NCBI GenBank assembly: GCA_009829735.1 | Contig: CM020619.1 | Coordinates: forward strand, 25,259,554-25,323,553 | Reading direction: 5' to 3' | Length of the DNA stretch: 64,000 bases | Source of the DNA: Pyropia yezoensis | Taxonomy: Eukaryota; Rhodophyta; Bangiophyceae; Bangiales; Bangiaceae | In this document: piece after piece, positions 11,637-21,584 of the stretch | How the letters are laid out: each line of letters begins with the position of its first letter | Position numbering within the stretch: the first letter of the stretch is position 1 | Program-made: the position numbers and the translations under genes | Notes under the pieces: generated by a model | Seen by the model: the letters and a program-made list of their open reading frames with translations, nothing else | Databases searched by the model: none | What the model was told of the DNA's origin: nothing

Positions 11637-11685
11637 GCGCTGGCTGGCTGCGCTGGCTGGTTGCGCTGGCTGGCTGCGCTAGCGG
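11637..11685. repeat. Short tandem repeat, 12-bp unit
   Basis: About four imperfect copies of GCTGGCTGCGCT in non-coding DNA. Confidence 0.7.
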
Positions 11686-12770
11686 GTGTGCTGTAGGAGT
11701 GCGCTTGGGACCCGCCCGGAGAAAACGCATACATGGTTAATAAAAAATAGGCCCATGCTGCCGGCGGCCGCAGGCCGCCGCGGGTGGGCAGGAGGAAGTG
11801 AGCACGTGGCTGCCACGCGCGCACGACCTCCGCACAGCGCCTCACTGCGTTCACGGTTGTTCCCAACCTCCAGAGGGCGTCATTCGTGGGTGCCACGGGA
11901 GTGTACCCTGCTCGTGGCCGGTCGCGGCCATGGAGAAGGCCGGCAGTTCGCATGCCTAGCGGGCTCTTTGCAAATGCTGCACACTGGAGCTGTGGCAGCA
12001 AGTGCGGCCCCAGGGTAAGAGGAGGCGCGCCGTTTGCTACCGTCGCTTCTCCCCCTCCCCTTCTCCGACGCCGCGCCTTGGACCGGGCCACCCGCCTCCC
12101 ACTGCGACCGTCATCGCAAGCAAACCGCCCGGGCGCAGGGCGGGTGGTACGCCATGCACAGGGTAAAGAGACTTAAATTTTAGTGGGATCCAGTCGCCAC
12201 GCTTGCACCCACCCCCGCCACTGCCGCGCCGCAGTCTTGTCCCCCACACTTGCGTCCCATCAAGCTGCCTCTTCTATCCAAGCTGCCCCTGCCCCCCAAC
12301 CCGCTCAACCGCCTCCCCTTGCTCGGATCCCCGTCTATGCACAAATCCCGCGCGTCCGAGGCTGGCGCCCCCCCTCCATACGGCCACAACCGCGGTCGGC
12401 CGGTCGATCCCCCACTACAAAGCTTTGGGATTAGTCCCAGGGTGCAACTTTCTGGCATGTCGTGGGTGTTGAGCCGAGGGTAGACAGCGACAGCGTCTTT
12501 GCCCGAGTGGTAGTAGTCGCCAGATGGGCCTTGGGGATGAGAGTTACCTCTCCCTTCACGCGAATAGTTTGTTCCTCACTCTCCCCCCCCTCCCCCCCCC
12601 CGCACAGGAGAAGAAGAAGTACGCTCCGCGCATTTAGGGTGAGTACAAGATGGGGGCTGGAGAGGGTATCGGGTGTGAGAGGGAAGCGGCGGGGGGGGGG
12701 GGGGAGCGAAGCCAGCAACCGGATTGAACATTGGCATTGTCAGCTCGGTGGGCGCCCTGTCAGAGATTGT

Positions 12771-12850
12771 CCTGTGGTCGTCCTGTGGTCGTCCTGTTGT
12801 CGTCCTGTGGTCGTCCTGTGGTCGTCCTGTGGTCGTCCTGTGGTCGTCCT
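12771..12850. repeat. 11-bp minisatellite
   Basis: About seven tandem copies of TGTGGTCGTCC with only one or two substitutions. As the period is not a multiple of 3, the long frame through it is not evidence of coding. Confidence 0.85.
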
Positions 12851-13119
12851 ACCTGTTGGCCACCGCCGCGACGGCGTGACAGTGTTTTTGGCTTGGGGGT
12901 TGGCTGTCCAGGCGGGCGCCGGCCATGGCCACGGCGCCCGTGTGCATGATCATCGCGAGGCAAAAAAAGACCCTCTTTATCCCAGCAAGCCAGCACGCCA
13001 TCCCCGTCTCCCCAGTCTACCGCGCGAAGCCGCCCGCCGCATTGTCATGGAGGGGCGTACTGTACATGACGTCGCAGACGGAGCAGGTCTGCTTGGGGTG
13101 CTTACTAACCCTATCCCTA

Positions 13120-13843
13120 ACCCACCCTCTTCCTATGCCGCAACAATGGCTACGCCATCAGCACCCCTGCGTCGGAACAATACGCGGGCGACGGGATTGC
13201 TGGCCGGGGCCCCGGCTATGGCATGCCCGCCGCCCGCATCGACGAGTCGGACCTCCTGGCGGTGCTGTCTGGGATAGCCACCGCCCGCGCAGCTGTCGCA
13301 ACTACCTGCCGCCCGTTCCTCGTGGAGCTTCTTGCGTACCGCCAGAACGCGCACAGCACGTCGGACGACGCATCGTGTTACCGCCGCGACGGCGAGCGGG
13401 ACGCCTACATTGAGCGTGCCGACCCGGTGGCCCGCCTGCGGGCGCTGCTGCATCGACGGGGGTGGTGGATGGGCGCGTCCGAGGAGGGCGTCTGGCGCGC
13501 CGCCGTGCGCACCGAGGTGGTGGCTGCGCTCGCGGCAGCAGAGGCACTACCCCGGCCAGGGTGGGAGGACCTGTTTGAAGACGTGTACGACGCCGTGCCG
13601 CCGGGGCTCGTACGCCAGCGGGACGAGCTCGGTGCCCATATTGCGAGAGCGGTGGCACGGGCGGGGGGGGGGTCGTCGGCCGGGGGTGGCCCTTGATGCG
13701 AAGCGGGCGGCACGTGCTGTGGTTCATGCGAGGGGTTGTCACGACTTGTACATAGTCTGAGAGCGTATTCTATGCGAAATACACCAAACAAAGAATACGT
13801 GCGTTCCACGCTTATTCTGAATACGCTTGGCAACCCCTGGTTT
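13120..13843 (+). pseudogene. Truncated segmental duplicate of the BCKDHA 3' half
   Basis: This segment is nearly identical to 33914-34638, covering the last third of the BCKDHA coding region plus about 150 bp of 3' flank. It keeps the same stop (13694-13696) and trailing non-coding sequence, so it is a DNA-level copy, not a processed transcript. It begins just before the NN of the thiamine-diphosphate motif, so it lacks the GDG half, the leader and any promoter. The frame is open with a few substitutions, for example G to E and R to C. The first in-frame ATG is at 13223 and would give 157 residues. A functional protein is unlikely. The left breakpoint abuts CTAACCCTATCCCTAACCC, which resembles telomere-type repeats. 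Confidence 0.88.
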
Positions 13844-14875
13844 CTGCGTGGTTGGCGTTGACCGTAGCCACAATCCCTGCCCCTCCCTTCCCCCAGAGCA
13901 TCCCCGCATGAGCACTCTGCAGTACACAGCCGGCGCCCCTCCCTGCGCTACTGCCAGTCGGAGCTACAGTCTTTCTCCAATGCAAGACACCCTTTACGAC
14001 GGCCGTAAGCCGCAAAATCCCAATCTGGATACGTCCGCTGATTGGACAACGAACTCGATCGAATGCCGACACCTACGATGATCGTGCCATGCAGGACGGT
14101 CGACCTACTTTCGTTCTTATTTAGACACCGTGACCAAGAAAGCACGTGATAAGAATGAAAATATATAGCGAAAAATGTAAATATAGCGAAAACCAGTTTG
14201 AGAGCTTTCAGCACATAGCCCTGGAAGCACCACCGAACATTCAAAAGCATCCTCATTCAAAACGCATTCAAAACGAAAGCTCGCAAGTGCACGGCACCCG
14301 AGCACAGCGTCCCAGCGCACAATTGCTACAGCGGGGACACACATTCCTGGCAGGTCGCGTTCTTTCGCGTTCGCGTTGGCATTTGATCTCGGAGCACACT
14401 TGGATGTTTTAGTTCACCCCTATGACACATTGTGCCTCCAGGTACGAGATTTCCCACGAGCGCGTGCTCCTCGCGTGTGTACCCTCTGGATGATCCATCC
14501 GCTCTGCAGAGCAGCTGCACCGTCCAGTTGGTGGCTGTAGCGCGCCGCCCCACAGGCCGACAGAGTCGGAGCAGAGTGGCTGCGTCGCGCGCCCGCGCGA
14601 CACCACCGCTAAGCCCCGCTGGAGGCAGCCACGCGGGGTTGACCCGCGGCGCCGGTCGCCGTCACCGGTCGTCATCTGCCCCACAGCTGCCCTTTCCCTT
14701 CTCTCTGACAAGCCGCATACTTTCCCTGTCGTCTTCCCGAACGCTTCTCCCACCCAACTCTTGCCCCTTTCGTTGCTCTTGGTACCAGGCTCTGTTCCCA
14801 CCCTCCCCTGCCCTCTCCACCCCCCCGTCCCCCCTCCTGCCCGCCCGCTTGACCAGCTCCGTTTGCGCCGCCGCC
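13844..14875. other. Intergenic region upstream of the CpcS-like gene
   Basis: About 1 kb with no convincing gene. The first part is AT-richer than the flanks, the rest is C/T-rich and probably contains the promoter and 5' UTR of the downstream gene. No clear TATA box or other motif could be assigned. Confidence 0.4.
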
Positions 14876-15730
14876 ATGGCCGCCTTCGTCCCCGTCGCCG
14901 GCCTTTCCCGCCCCTGGGGCTGGCGCCAGGCCGGCACGGCACCCGGCAGGCCGTGCCCCCTCCCCCGTGTCTGTGCGTGGACGCCTCGTCACGGGCGGGT
15001 GGTGGTGCCTGCGGGGTCCCCCCGCGCCGCCCCCCCGCCCGGCGATGGCGGCGCGCCCGTCACCCCGCCATCCATGACCGCCGCCACCACGGCGGTGGTG
15101 CCGTCGACGAGTGCGCCCGAGATGGAGTCGTTTGCCGCCTTCTTTGCCGTCCAGCCCGGAAAGTGGCAGTCCCGCCGCACCTACCACTATCTGGGCGACG
15201 ATACCACCGAGTCGTCCGAGACGACCTTTGATGTTGCTTCCTTGCCAGACGACGCGGTGCGGCGGGTGCTGGCGGTCAATGACGTAGCCGACGGGGGCCC
15301 CCCACCGGCGGGCGCCACCGGCTTTACCGTCTCCTTCCTCACTCGCATGACTGCGGGGCTAGTCCGGAATAGCACCAACCTTGTGTTCGTGCCTATCGCG
15401 GTGGACGTGGCCACGAAGACCGTGACGGGCAAGTACTACCGGGACATGGGCTACGAGGAGGAAGGCGCGGTGGGCGCGGACTTTGAGTTCCGTCCCGCCG
15501 AGGGCGGGGGCGGCGAGCTCCTCATGACCACCTGGTACACGCGGGTTGTGAGCGTTGACAGCATCCTCCTGGTGGGGGGGGCGGACGCCGGCTGGACGCG
15601 CGTCCGCAAGATCCTAAACTACGCGCGGGGGGACCGCGCCAAGGGCGCGGGCGTCCGTGGGCTCCCCGTTGGGCTGGCTGGGTTTGGGATTGAGGTGCGG
15701 GGGGCTGAGGACCTAGTGGTTGAGAAGTGA
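14876..15730 (+). CDS. CpcS/CpeS-like phycobiliprotein chromophore lyase, plastid-targeted
   Basis: CpcS/CpeS proteins are lipocalin-fold lyases that attach bilins to cysteines of phycobiliproteins, the light-harvesting antenna of red algae and cyanobacteria. The 284-residue product starts at an ATG in the context GCCGCCATGG. Its first 80 or so residues are rich in A, R, P, S and T with few acidic residues, as in plastid transit peptides. The body begins FFAVQPGKWQSRRTYHYL (about 89-106), the family's GxWxSxRTxHxL motif. It continues with FVPIAVD and GKYYRDMGYEEE, which match the family's VPIP and GKLLREMGY region, then LLMTTWYTRVVSVDSILL. No intron is needed. The similarity is clear in pattern but moderate, so the exact substrate (phycocyanin or phycoerythrin subunit) cannot be given. 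Confidence 0.82.
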   Translation: MAAFVPVAGLSRPWGWRQAGTAPGRPCPLPRVCAWTPRHGRVVVPAGSPRAAPPPGDGGAPVTPPSMTAATTAVVPSTSAPEMESFAAFFAVQPGKWQSRRTYHYLGDDTTESSETTFDVASLPDDAVRRVLAVNDVADGGPPPAGATGFTVSFLTRMTAGLVRNSTNLVFVPIAVDVATKTVTGKYYRDMGYEEEGAVGADFEFRPAEGGGGELLMTTWYTRVVSVDSILLVGGADAGWTRVRKILNYARGDRAKGAGVRGLPVGLAGFGIEVRGAEDLVVEK

Positions 15731-15736
15731 AGGAGG

Positions 15737-15815
15737 AGGGGGGGGGGGGGGGTGGCCTGCCGGGGGGGGGGGTGGTGGCCTGCCGGGGGGGCTGGACGGG
15801 GGCGGGGGGGGGGGA
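15737..15815 (+). repeat. G-run repeat just after the lyase stop
   Basis: Two to three copies of GGTGGCCTGCC separated by runs of 7-14 G. Several closely spaced G runs could fold as a G-quadruplex in DNA or in the 3' UTR. Confidence 0.75.
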
Positions 15816-16074
15816 ATGTGGGATGTGGCGAAGCAACGCCTTTTTTTTTTGTCGTCTTGACGGGGTAGCGGTGAGGCGCTGTGGCGGCTACGGAAGGGAG
15901 TTTGTCGCGCTCCATGCAGTGGCAAAGACGTCACATCGCCGCGCATCACCGCAACGGGGCACGGGAGCAAGCGGCGGCCGTCTTTTTCCCCCCTCTTCAT
16001 TTCGTTCACGGGTGCCCTGTTCCCCCCAGGACCTATAAAATCGGTAACAAAGAATACCCACCGTATGGAGCGCC

Positions 16075-16137
16075 AACCCGCGGGCATGCCCGCCCGACCG
16101 TGGGCGGCTGCGGGCACGCCCGCCCGACCGTAAGAGG
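16075..16137. repeat. 31-bp direct repeat, two copies
   Basis: GCGGGC(A)(T/C)GCCCGCCCGACCGT occurs twice in tandem with two or three differences between copies. Confidence 0.7.
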
Positions 16138-17205
16138 CTGCGTGCCCCGCACCGCGGCGGGGCGAGCGCAGCAACGGTAGCCAGCAAGGGCGGCTGCTGC
16201 CCAGCGCCGCGCGAACGGAAGCACGCAGGCGTGAGGACCCCCTCCTCTCTCCCCTCTCAACGCTCACCGTGCGGCACGGGGAGGTGGCTGCTTGCCGCCG
16301 ACCGAGGCCAACCGAATTCACCTCCCGCCGCGGCGCGCACCCCGCCGCGACGTTCCCCACCCCTCCTCCTCCTGCGAGGCGTACCCTCCCCCTCCTTGCC
16401 AAGGGCGGCGGCGCGACGTCCCGCGACTCAGCCTGCGGGTGGCAGTAGAGGTGGGGAGTGGTGGCGGCGGTGGCGCGGAAGGGGGGGGGGACCCAGCTAG
16501 CCGAGCCAGCGACGACGCCCAGTCAGCCGAGCCAGCAACAACGTGGCCGCTGCCCACGAGCATGCAAGCAACGCCCACGGCGGCCGCCGCCACCGCTGCC
16601 ACAACCAGCAACCGTCCCCCGGCCAACAAAGGGGTCCATGGGGTGCAGCAAAGGCGCCCACGAGATGGGGATGAACGCGAGCGGTCGCCTCGAGGGGCCA
16701 TGTTCCCTCCTTGTGTCCCAAAGCCCCCGCCGCCCGCCGCCCGTCGCCAACGACGCTACCACCGAACGGGGCTAACGTCGCCGGAACGCCCGTCGACAGG
16801 GTGAGGCGCGCCCCGCCTCTCCGGCGTGTTCACTCCCACCACCCCCTCTTGACAGCCACGGCCGACGGCAACGCCGTGGCGCACCGTGACTACCCCATGG
16901 ACGCCCCTTTCCAGGGCGGTGGACTGTTGCGCCGCCTGTTGTGGTGTCCTGCGGCCGCCAAACCCCAAGGCGTGAGCCGCTTAGCCGCCGTTTCCCCAGC
17001 TGGGTCCTGGCCGCGGCCGCGGTAGCACAGCAGCCGCCGCCCCGCCCCCCCTGAGACCGACGTCACGTCATGCGGAGCGCGCGCACACGGCACAGGCGCG
17101 CCGCCGCCACAATCCACCCAAGAGAGACGGCCAGGGCCGCGGCTCCTGCAGGAGACGCGCGCTGCCCCCTCCCTTCCCCCCACTGCGCCCAAACGAGGGC
17201 ATCAC

Positions 17206-19275
17206 TCACTGCACCGCCCCACCCCGCGACCCGCCACCCCCAAAGGTGACCACGAGCGCCACATTTTCGGGGCTCACCCCGCCCCGCACGTACGTAACGA
17301 GGCGGGCAGTGCCGCCACCCGCTGAGGCCAGAGCGGCGCGCACGCCGCGCAGGCGAGCGGCGTCAAGGAGCGCGCGCGACCGCTCGCCGAGCTCCACCCG
17401 CCGAGCGCGTGGGAGGGAGCCGCCGTCGCCGCCAACCGCCGCCGCGTCGGCGCCATACCCCTTTTTGCCCCCCGACAGGGCCCACGAGGACATGGCGCAG
17501 AGGGCATCCCAGCGGCAGCCACGGCCGTCGGCGTCACGGCTGCCGCCGCTATCGCCGCTGCCGCCGCCGCTGCCGCCGCCGCCGTTGCCGTTCGTGGGGC
17601 CCAGCCCCCAGCCCGCCACCGCCGCTCGCCCCGTAAAGGTGGCCCACGTACACCGGTGGCGACAGCAGCAGGCCATGACGAGGCCGCCCCCACGGGACGC
17701 TTCCCGCAGCGCCGCCACCACCGCCATGTCCGCCGCCTCCCCACACACGTGCTTGCCAAGGCCCACCACGGGCCGGCGGGGAGGCGCAACGGAAGCCGCC
17801 TGGAGGTGGGGGACCGGGCTCAAGACCGCATCCGTCCCAGCACAGGCAACATCGGCGGGGGTGGTAGTAACGGCGAGAGCGGCAGAGGCAGGGGCGTCGG
17901 CAGCAACCAGCGGGGGCGTCCGGCCCAAGTCCACGTCGCCCAGATCTGCCCGCAGGCGGTGGAGCGTGGCTACCCCCCCCGACACCCCCCGGTCGGCCTT
18001 GAAGCGGGGTGACGCATAGTCGAGCAACACTGCCTGGTGGGGTGACCCCGGGGGTGGGGGGGGAAGCGCATTGAGGGCGGCCAGCGTCAGGTACCCGCGC
18101 CCCGCGCCAAACTCCACTAGTATTGGGGATAGGGGGGGTGGATGGGGCGGCAATGGGGATAAGCATGGGGCGCCCGCGGCGAAAGAGCCAGCGGCCGACG
18201 AGGCGGTGGCGATCGCGGCAGCGTCGGCGACGACGGTGGGCGCGACCGCCGTGGCCGCCGCGGCCGGCAGCAGCCCTGCGGCGGCGGCGGTGGCGACGAG
18301 CGCCAGCGCCTGGGCCTCCATGCGGGGCTCATGGCGGGTGTGCCCCCCCCCCCCGGGTTGGGGGGGCGGGGTCGCCGACATGGCGCCGGCCGCCAACCAT
18401 GGCGCCGCCGTCGGCAGCTCGTCGGGCGACAGCGTCGCAAAGGCCGCATCAATGGCAGCAAAGAGGGCGGCGCGGGCGGCGGGGTCGGGCGGCAGCGCCG
18501 CCGCCGCGCGGTCACTGGCTGTGGGGGGCAGGCCGTCGCTGTCACCTCCGTTACCGCCGCCACCCCCTCCGTCGCCACTGCTGCCGCTTCGATAACTGGC
18601 AGGCCCCTCAGGACGGCCGGTAGGCCGTGCGGCGGCCAGGGCGGGGGCGGCGTCTGCTGAGGCAGGGGCGGCGGCGGTGGGGGCAGCGGACGGCAGCAGG
18701 GCGCCAAGGCCGCCACGGTTCACCCCCCTGACGTACCAAGGCGCGGCGGCCACCGCACGCAGGCGGGTGGCGACAGGACACACCCGCGCGTGGCGCACCG
18801 CATTGCGGGCGTACGACCCGCAGCCGCCGCAGCGGGTACCACCCGCCGGAGGCGCGGGCCCGCCGCCGCCAACGACGCCACCACCGCCACCACCGCCACC
18901 GCCGCAACCGCCACCACCGCTGCCGCTGCCGCCGCTGCCACCGCCGCCGTCGCCGCCGACCTCCCCCCCCGCAGGCCGGTCGTCCCCGCCAAGAACCCCT
19001 CCCCCCCCAGCGCCCTCGACCAGGGGGTCGAGGTGCAGGTGGTACGCGCAGTAAATGCCGCCGCCGCGGCCGCCGCGACCGCCGCCACCTGGGGCGGCCA
19101 CCTGGAAGCGGCAGTGGCGAGCCTTGCCGGGGAGGAAGGCGGCGCACCGGGTGGAAGGAGAAGGTTTGGCACCGAGGGGGGGGGAGGGGGTGAGGAGGGG
19201 CGGACGCGCTTCGCCCGCCACCCCCACGTCACTCGCAGAGGGGGGAGCGGGGAGCGGCGACGTAGGCGCTCCCAT
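17206..19275 (-). CDS. TRM13: tRNA 2'-O-methyltransferase, TRM13 type
   Basis: TRM13 methylates the 2'-OH of nucleotide 4 in the acceptor stem of some tRNAs, using S-adenosylmethionine. The 689-residue frame starts at 19275 (GCGCCATGGGA). Near the N terminus is a CCCH finger of the family (C44, C55, C76, H79; CAAFLPGKARHC, then YCAYH). It is followed by a CHHC-like finger in CGGCGSYARNAVRHARVC. The methyltransferase core shows FGAGRGYLTL (cofactor loop), LGKHVCGEAADMAV, and CCCRHRCTW, which matches the family's CCHHRCxW block. The end, LVTYVRGGVSPENVALVV, fits the family's C terminus. Long Gly/Ala/Pro-rich insertions separate these blocks, making it larger than the yeast protein (about 475). 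No intron is needed. Confidence 0.9.
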   Translation of the reverse strand: MGAPTSPLPAPPSASDVGVAGEARPPLLTPSPPLGAKPSPSTRCAAFLPGKARHCRFQVAAPGGGGRGGRGGGIYCAYHLHLDPLVEGAGGGGVLGGDDRPAGGEVGGDGGGGSGGSGSGGGGCGGGGGGGGGVVGGGGPAPPAGGTRCGGCGSYARNAVRHARVCPVATRLRAVAAAPWYVRGVNRGGLGALLPSAAPTAAAPASADAAPALAAARPTGRPEGPASYRSGSSGDGGGGGGNGGDSDGLPPTASDRAAAALPPDPAARAALFAAIDAAFATLSPDELPTAAPWLAAGAMSATPPPQPGGGGHTRHEPRMEAQALALVATAAAAGLLPAAAATAVAPTVVADAAAIATASSAAGSFAAGAPCLSPLPPHPPPLSPILVEFGAGRGYLTLAALNALPPPPPGSPHQAVLLDYASPRFKADRGVSGGVATLHRLRADLGDVDLGRTPPLVAADAPASAALAVTTTPADVACAGTDAVLSPVPHLQAASVAPPRRPVVGLGKHVCGEAADMAVVAALREASRGGGLVMACCCRHRCTWATFTGRAAVAGWGLGPTNGNGGGGSGGGSGDSGGSRDADGRGCRWDALCAMSSWALSGGKKGYGADAAAVGGDGGSLPRARRVELGERSRALLDAARLRGVRAALASAGGGTARLVTYVRGGVSPENVALVVTFGGGGSRGGAVQ

Positions 19276-19480
19276 GGCGCTCGCGCACACGCCCGCGGTG
19301 GCGGAAAAAAGGGGAGGGGGGGGAAGAGAGGCGCCAGGGATGGAAGGGGGGAGGAGAGCGGGACGGGCAGCAAGGGGGAGGTTGGAAGCCAAGAGAGGGG
19401 GCACAAGTCCGCGGTGACGATGGTCATGGCCGGGGCGGTGACCGCAGCGGTCGCAGTTACGGTTGGACAGCGGGGGGGGC
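19276..19480. other. 5' flank of TRM13
   Basis: G-rich sequence upstream of the TRM13 start. The frame stays open further upstream, but the composition does not look like protein. Confidence 0.35.
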
Positions 19481-20389
19481 ACAAAAGATTACGATCACCT
19501 GGAATTTTGAGCGTACCAAATACGCACATGTTCTTTCTTTCTTCCCCCCCAGGGCGCGCACTGAGGTAGCAGAAGCCAGTTTTTTTGTCTCTATGGGAAG
19601 AGGAGACGTCCCTGAGTCCCCACATACGTGTATCCATGTCTCACTCTGGGCGGACACCTGGAGCGTCGGCAGACGCGGGAAACCAGTCTGACCGCATGGA
19701 CAGGGCACACGACGTGTGTGTATGACCCTGATGCAGAAGCAAGCATCAGAAAGTCCCTGATGCAGAAGCAAGCATCAGAAAGTGCATCCTTGGTCATCAG
19801 TGGTCGTCGTTCGCTTATTTCTCTGTGCAAAGGTATACGTCCTGCATGACACCCCGACCGTGACAGCCGGGGACGGACAAGACTGCAACACGGATGGCTT
19901 CGGAAGCTGTCGGAAGGTTTATGTCGCTCTTGTGTGCATGTCGTGTCGCCCGCTTCCTGGTTTGGCCGGCTGGAGCGCCTCGAGGTGTTGCGCTAGACAA
20001 TTGCGAGTGTGGACAAAACTCTGAAGGAGGCGAAAGACATCGGGTGCGGCGCTTCTCGATACGCCGCTTTGCCTATGCGTCATACACGCACGTCCTGTAC
20101 CCTGTCTATGCGGTCAGACTGGCTTCCCGCGTCTTCCTACTCTCCAGGTGTCCGCCCAGACTGCTGCGCTTGGGGTAACGCTAGGTGGCCATTCATGGAC
20201 CACCTTTCCGCTTCTGCGCAGAAGTGAGGCATGGATACACGTATGTGGGGACTCAGGGACGTCTCCTCTTCCCATAGAGACAAAAAAACTGGCTTCTGCT
20301 ACCTCAGTGCGCGCCCTGGGGGGGAAGAAAGAAAGAACATGTGCGTATTTGGTACGCTCAAAATTCCAGGTGATCGTAAACTTTTGTCC
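19481..20389. mobile_element. Fold-back (inverted-repeat) element, about 0.9 kb, no transposase
   Basis: The left arm 19481-19725 and right arm about 20078-20389 are inverted copies. The outer 155 bases are almost perfectly complementary, and both start ACAAAAG(A/T)TTACGATCACC from their outer ends. The inner parts are about 85-90% alike, and the right arm carries an extra stretch near 20161-20225. The 350-bp centre has no coding signal. No clear target-site duplication could be recognised. The structure fits a non-autonomous DNA transposon or fold-back element. Confidence 0.75.
19727..19786 (+). repeat. Tandem direct repeat inside the fold-back element
   Basis: CTGATGCAGAAGCAAGCATC plus AGAAAGT occurs twice in tandem with a short spacer. 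Confidence 0.8.
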
Positions 20390-21584
20390 CTCCCCTGTAC
20401 AGTACTACTGCACGGTGGTATTAAATGCAAGTAAGCAAAATCATCTACAGCTAATCTCAAACGATTCCCCCACACAATTCTCCACGTGGCACCTTCGCGG
20501 GTGTACTGTACTGTACTGGTGACAAGAAGTGCAGGGCTTTTCGGATGCCGTCGCGATTTGATGGCAGCCCCTTGCCGGAGGCGCTTCATCCATTCGCCGA
20601 TGCCGGAGGGGGGGCGACGCCTCCGGGGGTAGGCTGCTCCGCTTCCCCCGACCCCGCTGCCGCCAGCAACCGTTTGGAAGGGCGGGCTGAAACACCACCC
20701 AGCGGCATCGTGTCCCCACGCGCGGGTCCCGTGTCGCCCGCCGCACGCGCGGAGCCCGCCTGTCGACCGCCGCCCGCTTCCTGTCGGGCGCCCGACAAGG
20801 GACTGTTGGGGGGAGGCACACCGCCCGTCTCGCTGCGTGGCGGCGCCACGCGCGTGCTCCGTCCCAGCCCCCCCTCCCCCCTCCCCCCGCTCCCCCGGTC
20901 ACGCCGTCGCCGCGTACGCGAGTGACTCTCACAACCTGTCTCCTGGGTATATTCGGCTGCGGGTACCCCCCGCCGCCCCCCCCCCTCCCCTCCATCTTCC
21001 TTGGCTTGACGCGTTGTGTACTTCTGTACTGGCTCCTCCATCTAGCCGCTCCCCGTCGCTTTCTGCAATTTCCCCGCCCCTCCCCCCGACCTCTCTTCTC
21101 CTGGAGCAACCATGAAGCTCGCTGGCCATCTCCTGATGAGCTGTGTGGCGCACTGTTGGCTGCGTACTCCTTTGGGTGAGTGGGGGGGGGGGGGGGGGGG
21201 GGGGACGGCGTGGGGGGGCGTGGGGGGGCGTGGGGGGGCGGACACTTCCCACTGGATGCGGCGCTCTGGAGGGGGCGCGTGCCGATATTGGGCCTCTTTC
21301 GCTGTCTAGACACAAGCGAGCTATCCGTGGACACCGCCGGGCGAAGACTCTGAGCTGCGTCCACTCATCTCTTGCGACACCCCGCCGACTGTGGCTAGAT
21401 GCGGCTGCCGCTCGAGAAGACGATTCGTAGTGGTGGACCTGCCATCGTGGTCTGACTCGCCTGGCCCTGTGTGAGGTCCGCACCCGCTCGCACTCCCACC
21501 CCCCGAGACGACGTGGCCTCGCATCAACGCGGCTGGTCAACGACCGTCCTCCGGCCTCTCCCTGCGGCCCTCGCTCTGTGGACA
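20390..21584. other. 5' flank of the 21.6-kb gene; possible leader exon and poly-G tract
   Basis: No complete gene. An ATG at 21112 (AGCAACCATGAAGC) opens 21 codons and meets GGTGAGT at 21174-21180, a good splice donor, so it might be a short first exon. I could not find an acceptor that joins it to the downstream frame without a stop. A long G tract begins 10 bases after the donor. Confidence 0.35.
21181..21242 (+). repeat. Poly-G tract followed by CGTGGGGGGG repeats
   Basis: A run of more than 20 G, then ACGGCGT and three copies of a 10-bp G-rich unit. Strong G-quadruplex potential; it may also be an assembly-fragile site. Confidence 0.85.

Larger units (their letters stand above)
10225..13119. 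other. Intergenic region with simple repeats
   Basis: No gene is supported. The first few hundred bases are the 5' flank of the copine gene. Tandem GCTGGCTGCGCT-like units lie at about 11637-11685 and an 11-bp minisatellite at about 12771-12850. Long open frames on both strands here are Arg/Pro/Ala-rich and lack domains. A degenerate CCCTAA-like run occurs at 13105-13123, right at the junction with the duplicated BCKDHA fragment. Confidence 0.55.
15731..17205. other. Intergenic region between convergent genes, repeats only
   Basis: This lies between the stops of the CpcS-like gene (plus) and TRM13 (minus). It starts with long G runs, contains a T run at 15840-15850, a duplicated 31-bp unit near 16075-16137, and otherwise GC-rich sequence with no recognisable coding region. 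Confidence 0.5.

Noticed and set aside
11330..12091. 253-codon minus-strand ORF
   Set aside because: Arg/Pro/Ala-rich, no domain, overlaps a tandem repeat and lacks any family pattern.
12462..13277. 271-codon plus-strand ORF
   Set aside because: It depends on reading through an 11-bp minisatellite and crosses the breakpoint of the duplicated BCKDHA fragment.
17246..18019. Long plus-strand ORF opposite TRM13
   Set aside because: Low-complexity antisense frame in very GC-rich DNA; TRM13 motifs lie on the minus strand.
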